A stretch of 18,059 bases of DNA, taken from an uncultured Porphyromonadaceae bacterium (lineage in GTDB: Bacteria; Bacteroidota; Bacteroidia; Bacteroidales; Muribaculaceae). Where the stretch lies: assembly GCA_902470475.1 (NCBI GenBank), contig CABRGT010000040.1, forward strand, positions 1 through 18,059. Reading direction: 5' to 3'. Shown here in pieces: positions 8,467 to 15,292 of this stretch. The notes under the pieces are model-generated. The model worked only from the letters and a program-made list of their open reading frames with translations. It was not told the origin of the DNA and ran no database searches. The position numbers and the translations under genes were made by a program. Positions within the stretch are counted from its first letter, which is position 1, and the number at the start of each line of letters is the position of its first letter.

Positions 8467-9051
8467 ATGAAAAGAACAATTCTGATTTTACTCGCGGCCA
8501 CCACCATTGCAGGAGTGGCCGATGCTCGCCAGCCACGCCGCGGCTACCGTGGCTTCTTCGAATGGACCAGCAGTGTCCGATCGGAGAAATTCGGAGAACT
8601 AAACATCAACGGCAGTCTGACGACCGCACGTGAGACCACATTCTACACCGGTTTCACTACGTCACACGGATATCAGATCAATCCGATATTTTTCATAGGC
8701 GCCGGCCTGGGCATGGAGCGCTGCGGCAAGCTCGACAACTGGATCGCCCCCCTTTTCGTACAGGGGCGCGCCGACCTGCAGTTCGGCCGCTTCACTCCTT
8801 TCGTCGACCTGCGTGCGGGAGCCAATATAGCCGAAAGCGTCGGCGCATACCTTTCGCCTTCGGTCGGCTACCGGTTCAGCTGGGGCCGTAAGATGGGCGT
8901 CAATATCGGAGCCGGCCTTACACTCGCAGGCTACAAGGCCGAACATTACGAAGGCTCGTGGATCGGACCCGACTCATATGAGATCCACTACGTGGCCACC
9001 CGCCATCATATCCGCGCCTGTTTCTCATTCCGATTAGGCATCGATTTCTGA
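8467..9051 (+). CDS. Small outer-membrane beta-barrel-like protein
   Basis: A 194-residue protein of unknown function. It has a Sec signal peptide (probable cleavage after ADA, residue 20). The mature part alternates short amphipathic strands ending in aromatic residues with Gly turns (FFIGAGLGMERC, FTPFVDLRAGANI, LSPSVGYRFSWG, MGVNIGAGLTLAGY), and the last residue is Phe in FRLGIDF. This pattern fits an eight-stranded OmpX/OmpA-like barrel in the outer membrane; it is inferred from pattern only. Its stop overlaps the start of the next gene by one base (TGATG), so the two are translationally coupled. Its place between a sigma factor and its likely anti-sigma partner is unusual and suggests a part in the same pathway, as sensor, accessory porin or ligand-binding protein. 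Confidence 0.85.
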   Translation: MKRTILILLAATTIAGVADARQPRRGYRGFFEWTSSVRSEKFGELNINGSLTTARETTFYTGFTTSHGYQINPIFFIGAGLGMERCGKLDNWIAPLFVQGRADLQFGRFTPFVDLRAGANIAESVGAYLSPSVGYRFSWGRKMGVNIGAGLTLAGYKAEHYEGSWIGPDSYEIHYVATRHHIRACFSFRLGIDF

Positions 9052-9494
9052 TGAAAAGCGACCGGATCGATTTCATCGCACGCCACTACAGCAAAGGGTG
9101 CTTCTCGGCCACCCGCGGCTGGCGTCGCCTGGGCATCGCACAGCCGGCGCGCCTGCGACGTCTCAGGGTGGCGGCCGCTGTAGCCGCTGCTGTAGTGCTG
9201 TCGGCCTCCGCCGCTATTTTCTACCTGAATTTCCATGTGGCGAAAGCAGACCGGCCGGATGTCGAGGCCGTCACGGCCAGCCCCCTGACCGAAGTCAGGG
9301 TCATCGACTTCGAGAACGCCCCGCTGCCGGCCGTGATAGCCGGCATAGAATCCGCCTACGGCGTAAAGATCGGCAATCTTCCCGAAAATCAGACCGGATA
9401 CACACTCTCGCTCCGCTACGAAGGCACACCGACCGATCTTATCGACGTGATCAACGACATCCTTGGAACACAAATGACAGTTGCTGAGAAATGA
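9051..9494 (+). CDS. Short DUF4974/FecR-like membrane protein, candidate anti-sigma factor
   Basis: A 147-residue single-pass membrane protein. Residues 1-38 are basic and predicted cytoplasmic (RHYSKGCFSATRGWRRLGI). A hydrophobic helix spans about 39-60. The periplasmic end (about 82-144, VIDFENAPLPAVIAGIESAYGVKI ... LRYEGTPTDLIDVINDIL) resembles the DUF4974 domain that closes Bacteroidetes FecR anti-sigma proteins and has an STN-like fold. Typical FecR proteins of this phylum are about 300-400 residues with a FecR beta domain between helix and DUF4974; that domain is absent here. By family precedent it would hold the ECF sigma factor at the membrane and receive the signal from the receptor's STN domain (inference). 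It overlaps the genes before and after by 1 and 4 nt. Confidence 0.75.
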   Translation: MKSDRIDFIARHYSKGCFSATRGWRRLGIAQPARLRRLRVAAAVAAAVVLSASAAIFYLNFHVAKADRPDVEAVTASPLTEVRVIDFENAPLPAVIAGIESAYGVKIGNLPENQTGYTLSLRYEGTPTDLIDVINDILGTQMTVAEK

Positions 9495-11902
9495 AACGTC
9501 TGATTATTTCGCTTACGCTGTGCGTCGGCATAGCCTGTGCGGCACAGAATGTCACGCTCAGGGCCGTCGGCGAGCCTGCAGCCGACGTGTTCAGAAGCAT
9601 CGTGAAGCAGACCGGCCACAATTTCGTGTATTCGTCGGACCTGCTCCGCGATCTGCGGGTATCGGTCGACGTGCGCGACAAATCATTGGAATACACGCTT
9701 TCCGAGATTTTCAGGAATACCGGCATCGTATATGAGATCCGCGGCCGAAACATCATTCTGCGCCGGGGACCAAAGTCAGCCCCGGTCATACACAGGACAC
9801 CGGTATCGCCGCCGCCGGACCCCGTCGGTATCAAAGCCGCACAAGCACCCGAGGTACTCGAGGAAGTAGTAGTGGTGTCGCGTCTCGAGGAACCGGCTAC
9901 AGAGACTCCGGAAATCGGCGCCCGCAAGCTGTCAGCGGCCGATATAGCCCGCACGCCCGTGATGTTCGGCGAGAGCGACGTACTGAAGGCGCTTCAGTTT
10001 CAGCCGGGAATCGCCGGCGGCAGCGAAGGCATGGCCGAGATGCACGTCCACGGCGGCAACTCCGATGAAAACCTGTTCATGCTCGACAATGTGCCACTGT
10101 ATCAGGTGAGCCACTTCGCGGGACTGTTCTCGGCATTCAATGTCGACGCCATCCGCTACATCGACTTTTTCAGGTCATCCATTCCGGCCAGATACGACGG
10201 ACGCCTGTCGTCATATCTCGACGCCCGCACCAAAAACGGCTCAGCCGACCGCCGCCACGGTGCTTTCCGTCTCGGTCTAACCTCCGGCGCACTGAGTATC
10301 GGCGGCCCCGTCGGGCGCAGGACATCATACTCCGTGGCCCTGCGCCGATCCTGGTTCGACGTACTGTCGGTCCCGTTGCTTGCTATCGCAAACTCATCGT
10401 CCGACACCGAAAAAATCCGTTTCCGCTACGCCTTCATGGATTTTAACGGAAAAATCACACATCGCTTCAACAGCGTGGCCACCGGATTCGTCAGCGTCTA
10501 CTTCGGCGACGATCTGCTCAAGACAGGCAGCAAGGACCGCAGCACAGGCGACTACGGCTGGTACGAGAACGACCGCTACGACATGCACTGGGGCAACCTC
10601 GTGGCACAGGCCGGCCTCAATTACCGTCTGCGGCCAGACATGTCGGCCGAATTCACCGCGGCATACACACGTTTTTTCTCCGGCATGAAGCACGACTATT
10701 ATACCGAGGAGTATAACGTCTCAGCTGTCTCCCGCTCACGGTCGGTCACGGATACCCGCAACAATATCAACGACTGGATCTTCCGGGCCGATTTCGACTG
10801 GCAGCCCTCCGACAGCCACCGGATTCGCTTCGGCGCCGGATACACCCGTCATTCCTTTCTGCCCGCACGCACGACGCGCAGCTACACGGCAGCCGCGGTC
10901 GCCATCGCATCGCGCGACTCCACCTGGTCGTACCGGGCCGACGAGGCCAACGTCTACATCGAGGACGATTTCCGGATTTCCGGCCGTCTACGGGTCAACG
11001 CCGGTTTCCACGGCTCGCTTTTCAACATCAGCGGCCGCACGCACTTCGGCCTCGGCCCGCGCCTGTCGGTCGCTTACCGGGCTGCCGCCGACTGGACCGT
11101 CAAGGCCGCCTACAGCCGCACGAACCAGTATGTACACCAGCTGTGCCATACGTATCTCGCGCTGCCTGTCGACCAATGGATACCGGTCACCGGCGATTTC
11201 AGGCCGCAGACCGCCGACAAGATCTCAGCCGGCCTGTACTGGCACTCCCCCGACAGCCGTTTCGCCATTTCCGCCGAAGGCTTCTACAAAAGCATGCGCC
11301 ATCTGCTCGACTACCGCGACGAGTACTACCTGCGGCCACCCATGGAGATGTGGAACGCCCGCCTCTGCAGCGGCCGGGGCACCGCCAAAGGCTTCGACCT
11401 GAAATTCGAAAAGACTTACGGACGGCTCACCGGCCACGTGTCCTATTCCCTCGGATGGTCCGACCGAACGTTTCCCGATAAAAACGGAGGCCGTACGTTC
11501 CCGGCCCGTTTCGACCACCGCCACACCGTCAACATCCTGCTCAATTATAAAATCAGCGGCCGCGCCGAACTCAGCGCAGCATGGACCGGCCACTCCGGCA
11601 ACCGTTTCACCCTTCTGCCACAGGTATGGGAATCGCCCGGTTTCGACCAGGCCGGATACTCCGACAATACTCCGCTGAAAGCCGGAATAAACAATTATCA
11701 GCTGCCGTTCTACCACCGGCTCGACCTTTCGCTAACCATCCGCAACAGCCGCGGATACTGGAATTTCAGCCTCTACAACGCCTACTGCCACCTCAACACA
11801 GTTGCAGTCCGCAGGGCCTACGACGACAACAGTCGCCCGGTGTTCCAGAAAGTCCGCATGCTTCCCACGATTCCATCAGTATCCTACACATGGCAATTCT
11901 AA
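9491..11902 (+). CDS. TonB-dependent outer-membrane receptor with N-terminal STN signalling domain
   Basis: An 803-residue outer-membrane transporter energised by TonB-ExbBD. The signal peptide is cleaved probably after ACA (residue ~18). Next come an STN (secretin/TonB short N-terminal) domain at about residues 20-95, used by transducer-type receptors to contact a FecR-like anti-sigma, and a Pro-rich linker. A TonB-box-like EVLEEVVVVSR lies near residues 124-134. The plug domain follows at about 150-250 (VLKALQFQPGIAGGSEG...VHGGNSDENLFMLDNVPLY). The rest is a 22-strand-type barrel ending in a terminal Phe (SVSYTWQF). The carboxypeptidase-like (CarboxypepD_reg) domain commonly found before the plug in Bacteroidetes receptors is not visible. 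The substrate is unknown; no SusD partner is present, and the neighbour is a DUF4249 lipoprotein. Start ATG 9491 overlaps the previous stop (ATGA). Confidence 0.93.
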   Translation: MKRLIISLTLCVGIACAAQNVTLRAVGEPAADVFRSIVKQTGHNFVYSSDLLRDLRVSVDVRDKSLEYTLSEIFRNTGIVYEIRGRNIILRRGPKSAPVIHRTPVSPPPDPVGIKAAQAPEVLEEVVVVSRLEEPATETPEIGARKLSAADIARTPVMFGESDVLKALQFQPGIAGGSEGMAEMHVHGGNSDENLFMLDNVPLYQVSHFAGLFSAFNVDAIRYIDFFRSSIPARYDGRLSSYLDARTKNGSADRRHGAFRLGLTSGALSIGGPVGRRTSYSVALRRSWFDVLSVPLLAIANSSSDTEKIRFRYAFMDFNGKITHRFNSVATGFVSVYFGDDLLKTGSKDRSTGDYGWYENDRYDMHWGNLVAQAGLNYRLRPDMSAEFTAAYTRFFSGMKHDYYTEEYNVSAVSRSRSVTDTRNNINDWIFRADFDWQPSDSHRIRFGAGYTRHSFLPARTTRSYTAAAVAIASRDSTWSYRADEANVYIEDDFRISGRLRVNAGFHGSLFNISGRTHFGLGPRLSVAYRAAADWTVKAAYSRTNQYVHQLCHTYLALPVDQWIPVTGDFRPQTADKISAGLYWHSPDSRFAISAEGFYKSMRHLLDYRDEYYLRPPMEMWNARLCSGRGTAKGFDLKFEKTYGRLTGHVSYSLGWSDRTFPDKNGGRTFPARFDHRHTVNILLNYKISGRAELSAAWTGHSGNRFTLLPQVWESPGFDQAGYSDNTPLKAGINNYQLPFYHRLDLSLTIRNSRGYWNFSLYNAYCHLNTVAVRRAYDDNSRPVFQKVRMLPTIPSVSYTWQF

Positions 11903-12891
11903 GACACCTTATCCCCCTTTTCCTGGCCGCACTCCTGGCGGGATGCTACGAAAGTTTCGATCCGAATGTCGGCACGTCGCCCGTGCTGTGCGTCAACTCG
12001 CTGATCACCGCCGGAGAGCCGGTCGAGATCAGCGTCACACACACATGGGTATTCAACGACATGCAGGACGAGAAAAACCATACCGTCGATGATGCCGTCA
12101 TAACCGTCTATGTCAACGGCACTCCCGTCCCCGACGGCTATATAGCACACGAACGCGACGAAATCCGCATCGTGGCCGACAGTCCCCGGTACGGCCGTGC
12201 CGAAGCCTCGGTCACAGTGCCGCAGGCCGTGCCGTTCTCGGCGGTCAGCCTTGAGCCGGAAGTGACCGATGTATGGAAAGCCCCCCGTCAGCCCATGACC
12301 GCGTATCTCGGTTTCAGCATGAGGATTGCCGCTACAGTCGCCGATCCCCACCCTGCCGACGACTTCTTTCAGCTCAGCTACACATGGCGGTCACCCGCCG
12401 GCGCCTCCGGTGACGATCCCGCCGGAGTATCCGGTGCAATCTTCACATCTTTTTCACCGGGCACGTTCGACTACAACGCCGAACCGATTTTCAAAGAACA
12501 CATCGGCGTGTTCGAATCCGTTATGGGCGACGACGAGGACCTGCGGATGATCTTTTCCGACAGGCAGTTCGCAGGGCGCTCCCATACTCTCGGGCTGCAC
12601 TTCGAAAATGCCTCGTACAGTGTCGTTGCGCCGGAATATGATCCTGATCTCTACGACTGCAGCATCACCTTCACGCTCGCCTCGGTATCACGCAGCTTCT
12701 ACGACCGCGCCCTGTACATATGGCAGCGCGACGCCGGCATCCTCGGCGACCTGGGTGACCTGGGTTTTGCCGAACCGATGTGGGCCTACAGCAACGTCTC
12801 CACCGGTGCCGGCACCGTCGCCGCCCGCGCCCTCACCACCTGCACCGTCTCCCTCAGGGATTTCCTGGAATCTGCTCTCGCCGACCGGTGA
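11890..12891 (+). CDS. DUF4249 family lipoprotein
   Basis: A 333-residue lipoprotein of the DUF4249 family, function unknown. The start is ATG 11890, overlapping the receptor gene by 13 nt, not the in-frame ATG 309 bp upstream. From 11890 the protein begins with a lipoprotein signal peptide and lipobox LAGC (Cys19). The N-terminal third shows the DUF4249 pattern: LCVNSLITAGEPVEISVTHTW, then DAVITVYVNGTPV, then SPRYGRAEASVTVPQ. Such proteins are, to my knowledge, often encoded beside TonB-dependent receptors lacking a SusD, and may act as the receptor's lipoprotein partner at the outer membrane (inference). The acidic residues soon after Cys19 (YESFD) could favour surface display, but the export signal is not clear-cut. 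It closes the ECF operon; no hairpin is seen after it. Confidence 0.88.
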   Translation: MAILRHLIPLFLAALLAGCYESFDPNVGTSPVLCVNSLITAGEPVEISVTHTWVFNDMQDEKNHTVDDAVITVYVNGTPVPDGYIAHERDEIRIVADSPRYGRAEASVTVPQAVPFSAVSLEPEVTDVWKAPRQPMTAYLGFSMRIAATVADPHPADDFFQLSYTWRSPAGASGDDPAGVSGAIFTSFSPGTFDYNAEPIFKEHIGVFESVMGDDEDLRMIFSDRQFAGRSHTLGLHFENASYSVVAPEYDPDLYDCSITFTLASVSRSFYDRALYIWQRDAGILGDLGDLGFAEPMWAYSNVSTGAGTVAARALTTCTVSLRDFLESALADR

Positions 12892-12970
12892 GTTTTGAGT
12901 GAGTTTTGACCGTTGCCTGCCCGTTTTTCTCGCGGATTTGTTGTAATTTTGCACTAAATTTGAGTTTTGA
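12889..12970 (+). repeat. Three copies of TGAGTTTTGA around the CobW-family promoter
   Basis: Identical 10-mers TGAGTTTTGA occur at 12889-12898, 12900-12909 and 12961-12970. The first two start 11 bp apart, about one helical turn. The third sits between the predicted transcription start and the start codon, ending one base before the ATG at 12972. Together they bracket the promoter, a layout expected of an operator. The first copy includes the stop codon of the DUF4249 gene. The role as an operator is inferred. Confidence 0.55.
12944..12951 (+). promoter_or_regulatory. -7 promoter box for the CobW-family GTPase gene
   Basis: TAATTTTG matches the Bacteroidetes -7 consensus TAnnTTTG and ends 20 bp before the ATG at 12972. 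The expected -33 position has no TTTG, only a T-run at 12924-12928, so the promoter may be weak or activator-assisted. It lies inside the longer in-frame ORF that begins at 12906, which argues for the later start. Confidence 0.65.
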
Positions 12971-12971
12971 G

Positions 12972-14255
12972 ATGAAAACGAACGACCGACTGCCGGTACT
13001 CCTGCTCACCGGCTATCTTGGCAGCGGAAAGACCACGCTGCTCAACCGCATACTTAACAACCGCCGCGGAATCCGCTTCGCCGTCATTGTCAACGACATA
13101 GGCGAGGTAAACATCGACGCCGAACTGATACAGAAAGGCGGCATTGTCGGCACTCCGGGCGACGGCGACCTCGTCGCCCTGCAGAACGGCTGCATCTGCT
13201 GCACACTGAAAATGGACCTGGTAAAGCAGCTGATGGAGATCGCCTCCTCGCGCAAGTTCGACTATATAGTCATCGAGGCCAGCGGCATCTGCGAGCCTGA
13301 ACCGATCGCACGCACCATTGCCATGATTCCGCAGATGCTCGGCGAAGGCCACGAAGGCCCCGTCCCGACGCTCGACTGCATCACCACCGTGGTCGACGCC
13401 CTGCGCATGAGCAGCGAATTCGGCTGCGGCGACCGCCTCTCGCGCCCCGGCATCGGCGAGGAGGACATCGAGAACCTTGTCATAAGCCAGATCGAATTCT
13501 GCAACATCATCCTGCTCAACAAGATATCCGAAGTCAGCGCACACGACGCCGAGCACATCCGCCGCATCGTGCGCGCCCTGCAGCCACGCGCCGACATCAT
13601 CGAATGCGACTGGGCCGACGTCGATCTCGACCTGCTGCTCCACACCCGTAAGTTCAACTACGACAGCGTGGCCACTTCGGCCGCATGGATCTCCGAGATC
13701 GAGCGCCCCGTCACCGAGGATGAGGAAGAGGAAGCCCGCCAAGGCCACCACCATCATCATGACCATGACCACGATGAACATGAACATCATGACCATGAAC
13801 ACGAACATGAGCATGAACATGAGCATGAGCATGAGCACGGCCACCATCATCACCACCATCACCACGACCACGAGGAAGGCGAGGCCGAGGAATACGGCAT
13901 AGGCACGTTTGTCTACTACCGCCGCCGGCCGTTCGACCTCAACAAGTTCGACTACTTCGTGGGCAAGCAGTGGCCGCAGAGCGTCATCCGCGCAAAAGGC
14001 GTCGTCTACTTCGACGTCAACTCCGACATGTCGTATCTCTTCGAGCAAGCCGGAGTCCAGAAGAAAGTCACCGAGGCCGGCCGCTGGTTCGCCACCGCCC
14101 CCGAGGACGAGCTCCGGGAGATGATGGCGTCCGATCCGTCCATCGCCCGCGACTGGGATCCCGAGTACGGCGACCGCATGGTAAAACTCGTCTTCATCGG
14201 CCAGAAAATGGACCGTGAGGCCATCACCGCGGCACTCGACGCCTGCCTTGTGTAG
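12972..14255 (+). CDS. COG0523/CobW-family GTPase with His-rich metal-binding insert
   Basis: A 427-residue cytoplasmic P-loop GTPase of the CobW/COG0523 group, whose members act as metallochaperones or in metal homeostasis, often for zinc. Walker A is GYLGSGKT (residues 14-21). The metal-binding CxCC motif is C74-I-C76-C77. EASGICEPEP at 102-111 corresponds to the family's ESTGLAEP motif. The guanine-specificity position reads NKIS (183-186) rather than NKxD. Residues 259-300 carry 27 histidines interspersed with Asp and Glu, a typical zinc or nickel/cobalt buffering stretch, between the GTPase and the C-terminal CobW_C domain (about 310-425). Start ATG 12972 was preferred over 12906 because of the promoter position and because MKTNDRLPVLLLTGYLGSGKT is the normal opening. 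A terminator follows at 14286. Zinc specificity is inference. Confidence 0.92.
   Translation: MKTNDRLPVLLLTGYLGSGKTTLLNRILNNRRGIRFAVIVNDIGEVNIDAELIQKGGIVGTPGDGDLVALQNGCICCTLKMDLVKQLMEIASSRKFDYIVIEASGICEPEPIARTIAMIPQMLGEGHEGPVPTLDCITTVVDALRMSSEFGCGDRLSRPGIGEEDIENLVISQIEFCNIILLNKISEVSAHDAEHIRRIVRALQPRADIIECDWADVDLDLLLHTRKFNYDSVATSAAWISEIERPVTEDEEEEARQGHHHHHDHDHDEHEHHDHEHEHEHEHEHEHEHGHHHHHHHHDHEEGEAEEYGIGTFVYYRRRPFDLNKFDYFVGKQWPQSVIRAKGVVYFDVNSDMSYLFEQAGVQKKVTEAGRWFATAPEDELREMMASDPSIARDWDPEYGDRMVKLVFIGQKMDREAITAALDACLV
13746..13871 (+). repeat. Histidine-coding low-complexity tract with GA(A/G)CAT-type hexamers
   Basis: Codons 259-300 of the CobW-family gene form a tract of CAC/CAT codons alternating with GAG/GAA/GAC. 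At 13797-13838 it is a near-perfect tandem hexamer encoding seven Glu-His pairs in a row. The 6-bp unit keeps the reading frame, so slippage would change His content without breaking the gene. Confidence 0.9.
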
Positions 14256-14285
14256 AAAAACAGGCGAAATTATTGCCCGAAAGTT

Positions 14286-14314
14286 AAAAATTGCGTCCTA
14301 ACGGCGCAATTTTT
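14286..14314 (+). terminator. Intrinsic terminator after the CobW-family gene
   Basis: A perfect 10-bp stem, AAAAATTGCG (14286-14295) with CGCAATTTTT (14305-14314), encloses a 9-nt loop. The 3' arm ends in five T's as in a classic intrinsic terminator. It begins 31 bp after the stop at 14255. It overlaps the place where the -33 box of the next promoter should be. Confidence 0.82.
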
Positions 14315-14327
14315 GCTAAGATTTTAG

Positions 14328-14335
14328 TAATTTTG
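14328..14335 (+). promoter_or_regulatory. -7 promoter box for the AraC-family gene
   Basis: TAATTTTG at 14328-14335 fits TAnnTTTG and lies 19 bp before the ATG at 14355. No TTTG occurs at the normal -33 distance, because that spot is in the 3' arm of the upstream terminator; a TTTG at 14312-14315 is only 12 nt away. Activity may depend on an activator. Confidence 0.6.
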
Positions 14336-14354
14336 TCTTGTAAAACTTCAAGCT

Positions 14355-15275
14355 ATGGAACAGGTAATCGCTATCGAAACGGCAAGAAAGCTCAAAGAGC
14401 ATACCATAGAGTTCAGCAATCTCAAGGACTCATACGTGTTTTGCAACTTCTATAAGGGCTGCGGCACGCACCTCGCCATCGAGGACCGCGCGCTCAAGCT
14501 CGAAGGATCGCTTGTGATGCTCGTCAGAGGCGGATCGGAGTTTGACTTCGACATCAATCTCGAGCCTTATCATGTCGGGCCCAACACATTCATCATGGCA
14601 TTCCCCGGCAATGTGGTGCAGCTCAAGAAGCCTCTCCCCGACGATCTTGAGGCAAGCCTGCTTTTCTTCAACATGTCGTTCCTGCAGAATGTCAACATCA
14701 ACATGTCGGCCATACGCCTCCCTCCGATGGTCAAGAAGCCTTCGCCGGTGATGGAGCTCTCGCAGGAGGAGTCCGACCTGCTCTACAAATACTTCGAGCT
14801 TCTCGGACTGAACACACGCGACGAGACTGATTACCACATCAACAAGAACATAGCCACGAGCCTGATCGCCGCCACATTCTACCAGCTCGTCCAGTTCGAG
14901 CACAAGCGCATCATCGACATGCCCGACGAGACGCGCCCGAACAACGGCGGCGGCAGCCGGCGCAACGAATACGTGCGCGAGTTCATCCGCCTGGTCCACG
15001 TGCACTTCGTGCGCGAGCGTTCCGTGTCGTTCTACGCCGAGAAGCTGTTCATCTCACCCAAGTACCTCTCGCTGCTGGTCAAAGAGGCCACCGGACGCTC
15101 CGCCTCCCGGTGGATCGACGACTACGTGCTCATGGAGGCAAAGAACCTGCTGCGCTTCTCGGGAAAGAACATACAGCAGGTGGCCTATGCGCTTAACTTC
15201 TCTACTCAGTCGTCGTTCGGCAAATACTTCAAGCACCTCACCGGCATGTCGCCCACCGAATATCAGAAATCGTAA
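14355..15275 (+). CDS. AraC-family transcriptional regulator
   Basis: A 306-residue DNA-binding regulator. The N-terminal ~180 residues look like the cupin-type sensing domain of AraC proteins (LEGSLVMLVRGGSEFDFDINLEPYHVGPNTFIMAFPGNVV). The C-terminal ~100 residues (about 205-305) hold the two helix-turn-helix motifs of HTH_18: first SVSFYAEKLFISPKYLSLLVKEATGRSASRWI, then NIQQVAYALNFSTQSSFGKYFKHLTGMSPTEYQ. Effector and targets are unknown. The acyltransferase gene starts 17 bp downstream with no terminator between, so the regulator may be co-transcribed with the envelope operon and may control it (inference). The ATG lies 19 bp after a -7 box. No Shine-Dalgarno sequence is seen, as usual in this phylum. 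Confidence 0.93.
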   Translation: MEQVIAIETARKLKEHTIEFSNLKDSYVFCNFYKGCGTHLAIEDRALKLEGSLVMLVRGGSEFDFDINLEPYHVGPNTFIMAFPGNVVQLKKPLPDDLEASLLFFNMSFLQNVNINMSAIRLPPMVKKPSPVMELSQEESDLLYKYFELLGLNTRDETDYHINKNIATSLIAATFYQLVQFEHKRIIDMPDETRPNNGGGSRRNEYVREFIRLVHVHFVRERSVSFYAEKLFISPKYLSLLVKEATGRSASRWIDDYVLMEAKNLLRFSGKNIQQVAYALNFSTQSSFGKYFKHLTGMSPTEYQKS

Positions 15276-15292
15276 CACCCTCCCTCTCTACT

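Noticed and set aside
11581..11889. Upstream in-frame start for the DUF4249 gene
   Set aside because: It would extend 309 bp into the receptor gene and bury the lipoprotein signal; ATG 11890 gives a proper signal peptide and lipobox.
7898..12891. Polysaccharide utilisation locus
   Set aside because: No SusD homologue and no carbohydrate-active enzyme is in the operon; the GH20 gene lies over 6 kb away in another transcription unit.
12906..12971. Earlier start for the CobW-family gene
   Set aside because: The extra 22 codons cover the -7 promoter box and two-thirds of the repeat region, and normal family members start at the 12972 position.
13797..13838. CRISPR-like or intergenic repeat array
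   Set aside because: The short hexamer repeats are within a coding frame and encode Glu-His pairs; there are no spacers.
12954..14048. 364-codon minus-strand frame with many Met/Val residues
   Set aside because: The hydrophobic Met/Val run is simply the complement of the histidine tract (CAT/CAC read as ATG/GTG), not a membrane protein.
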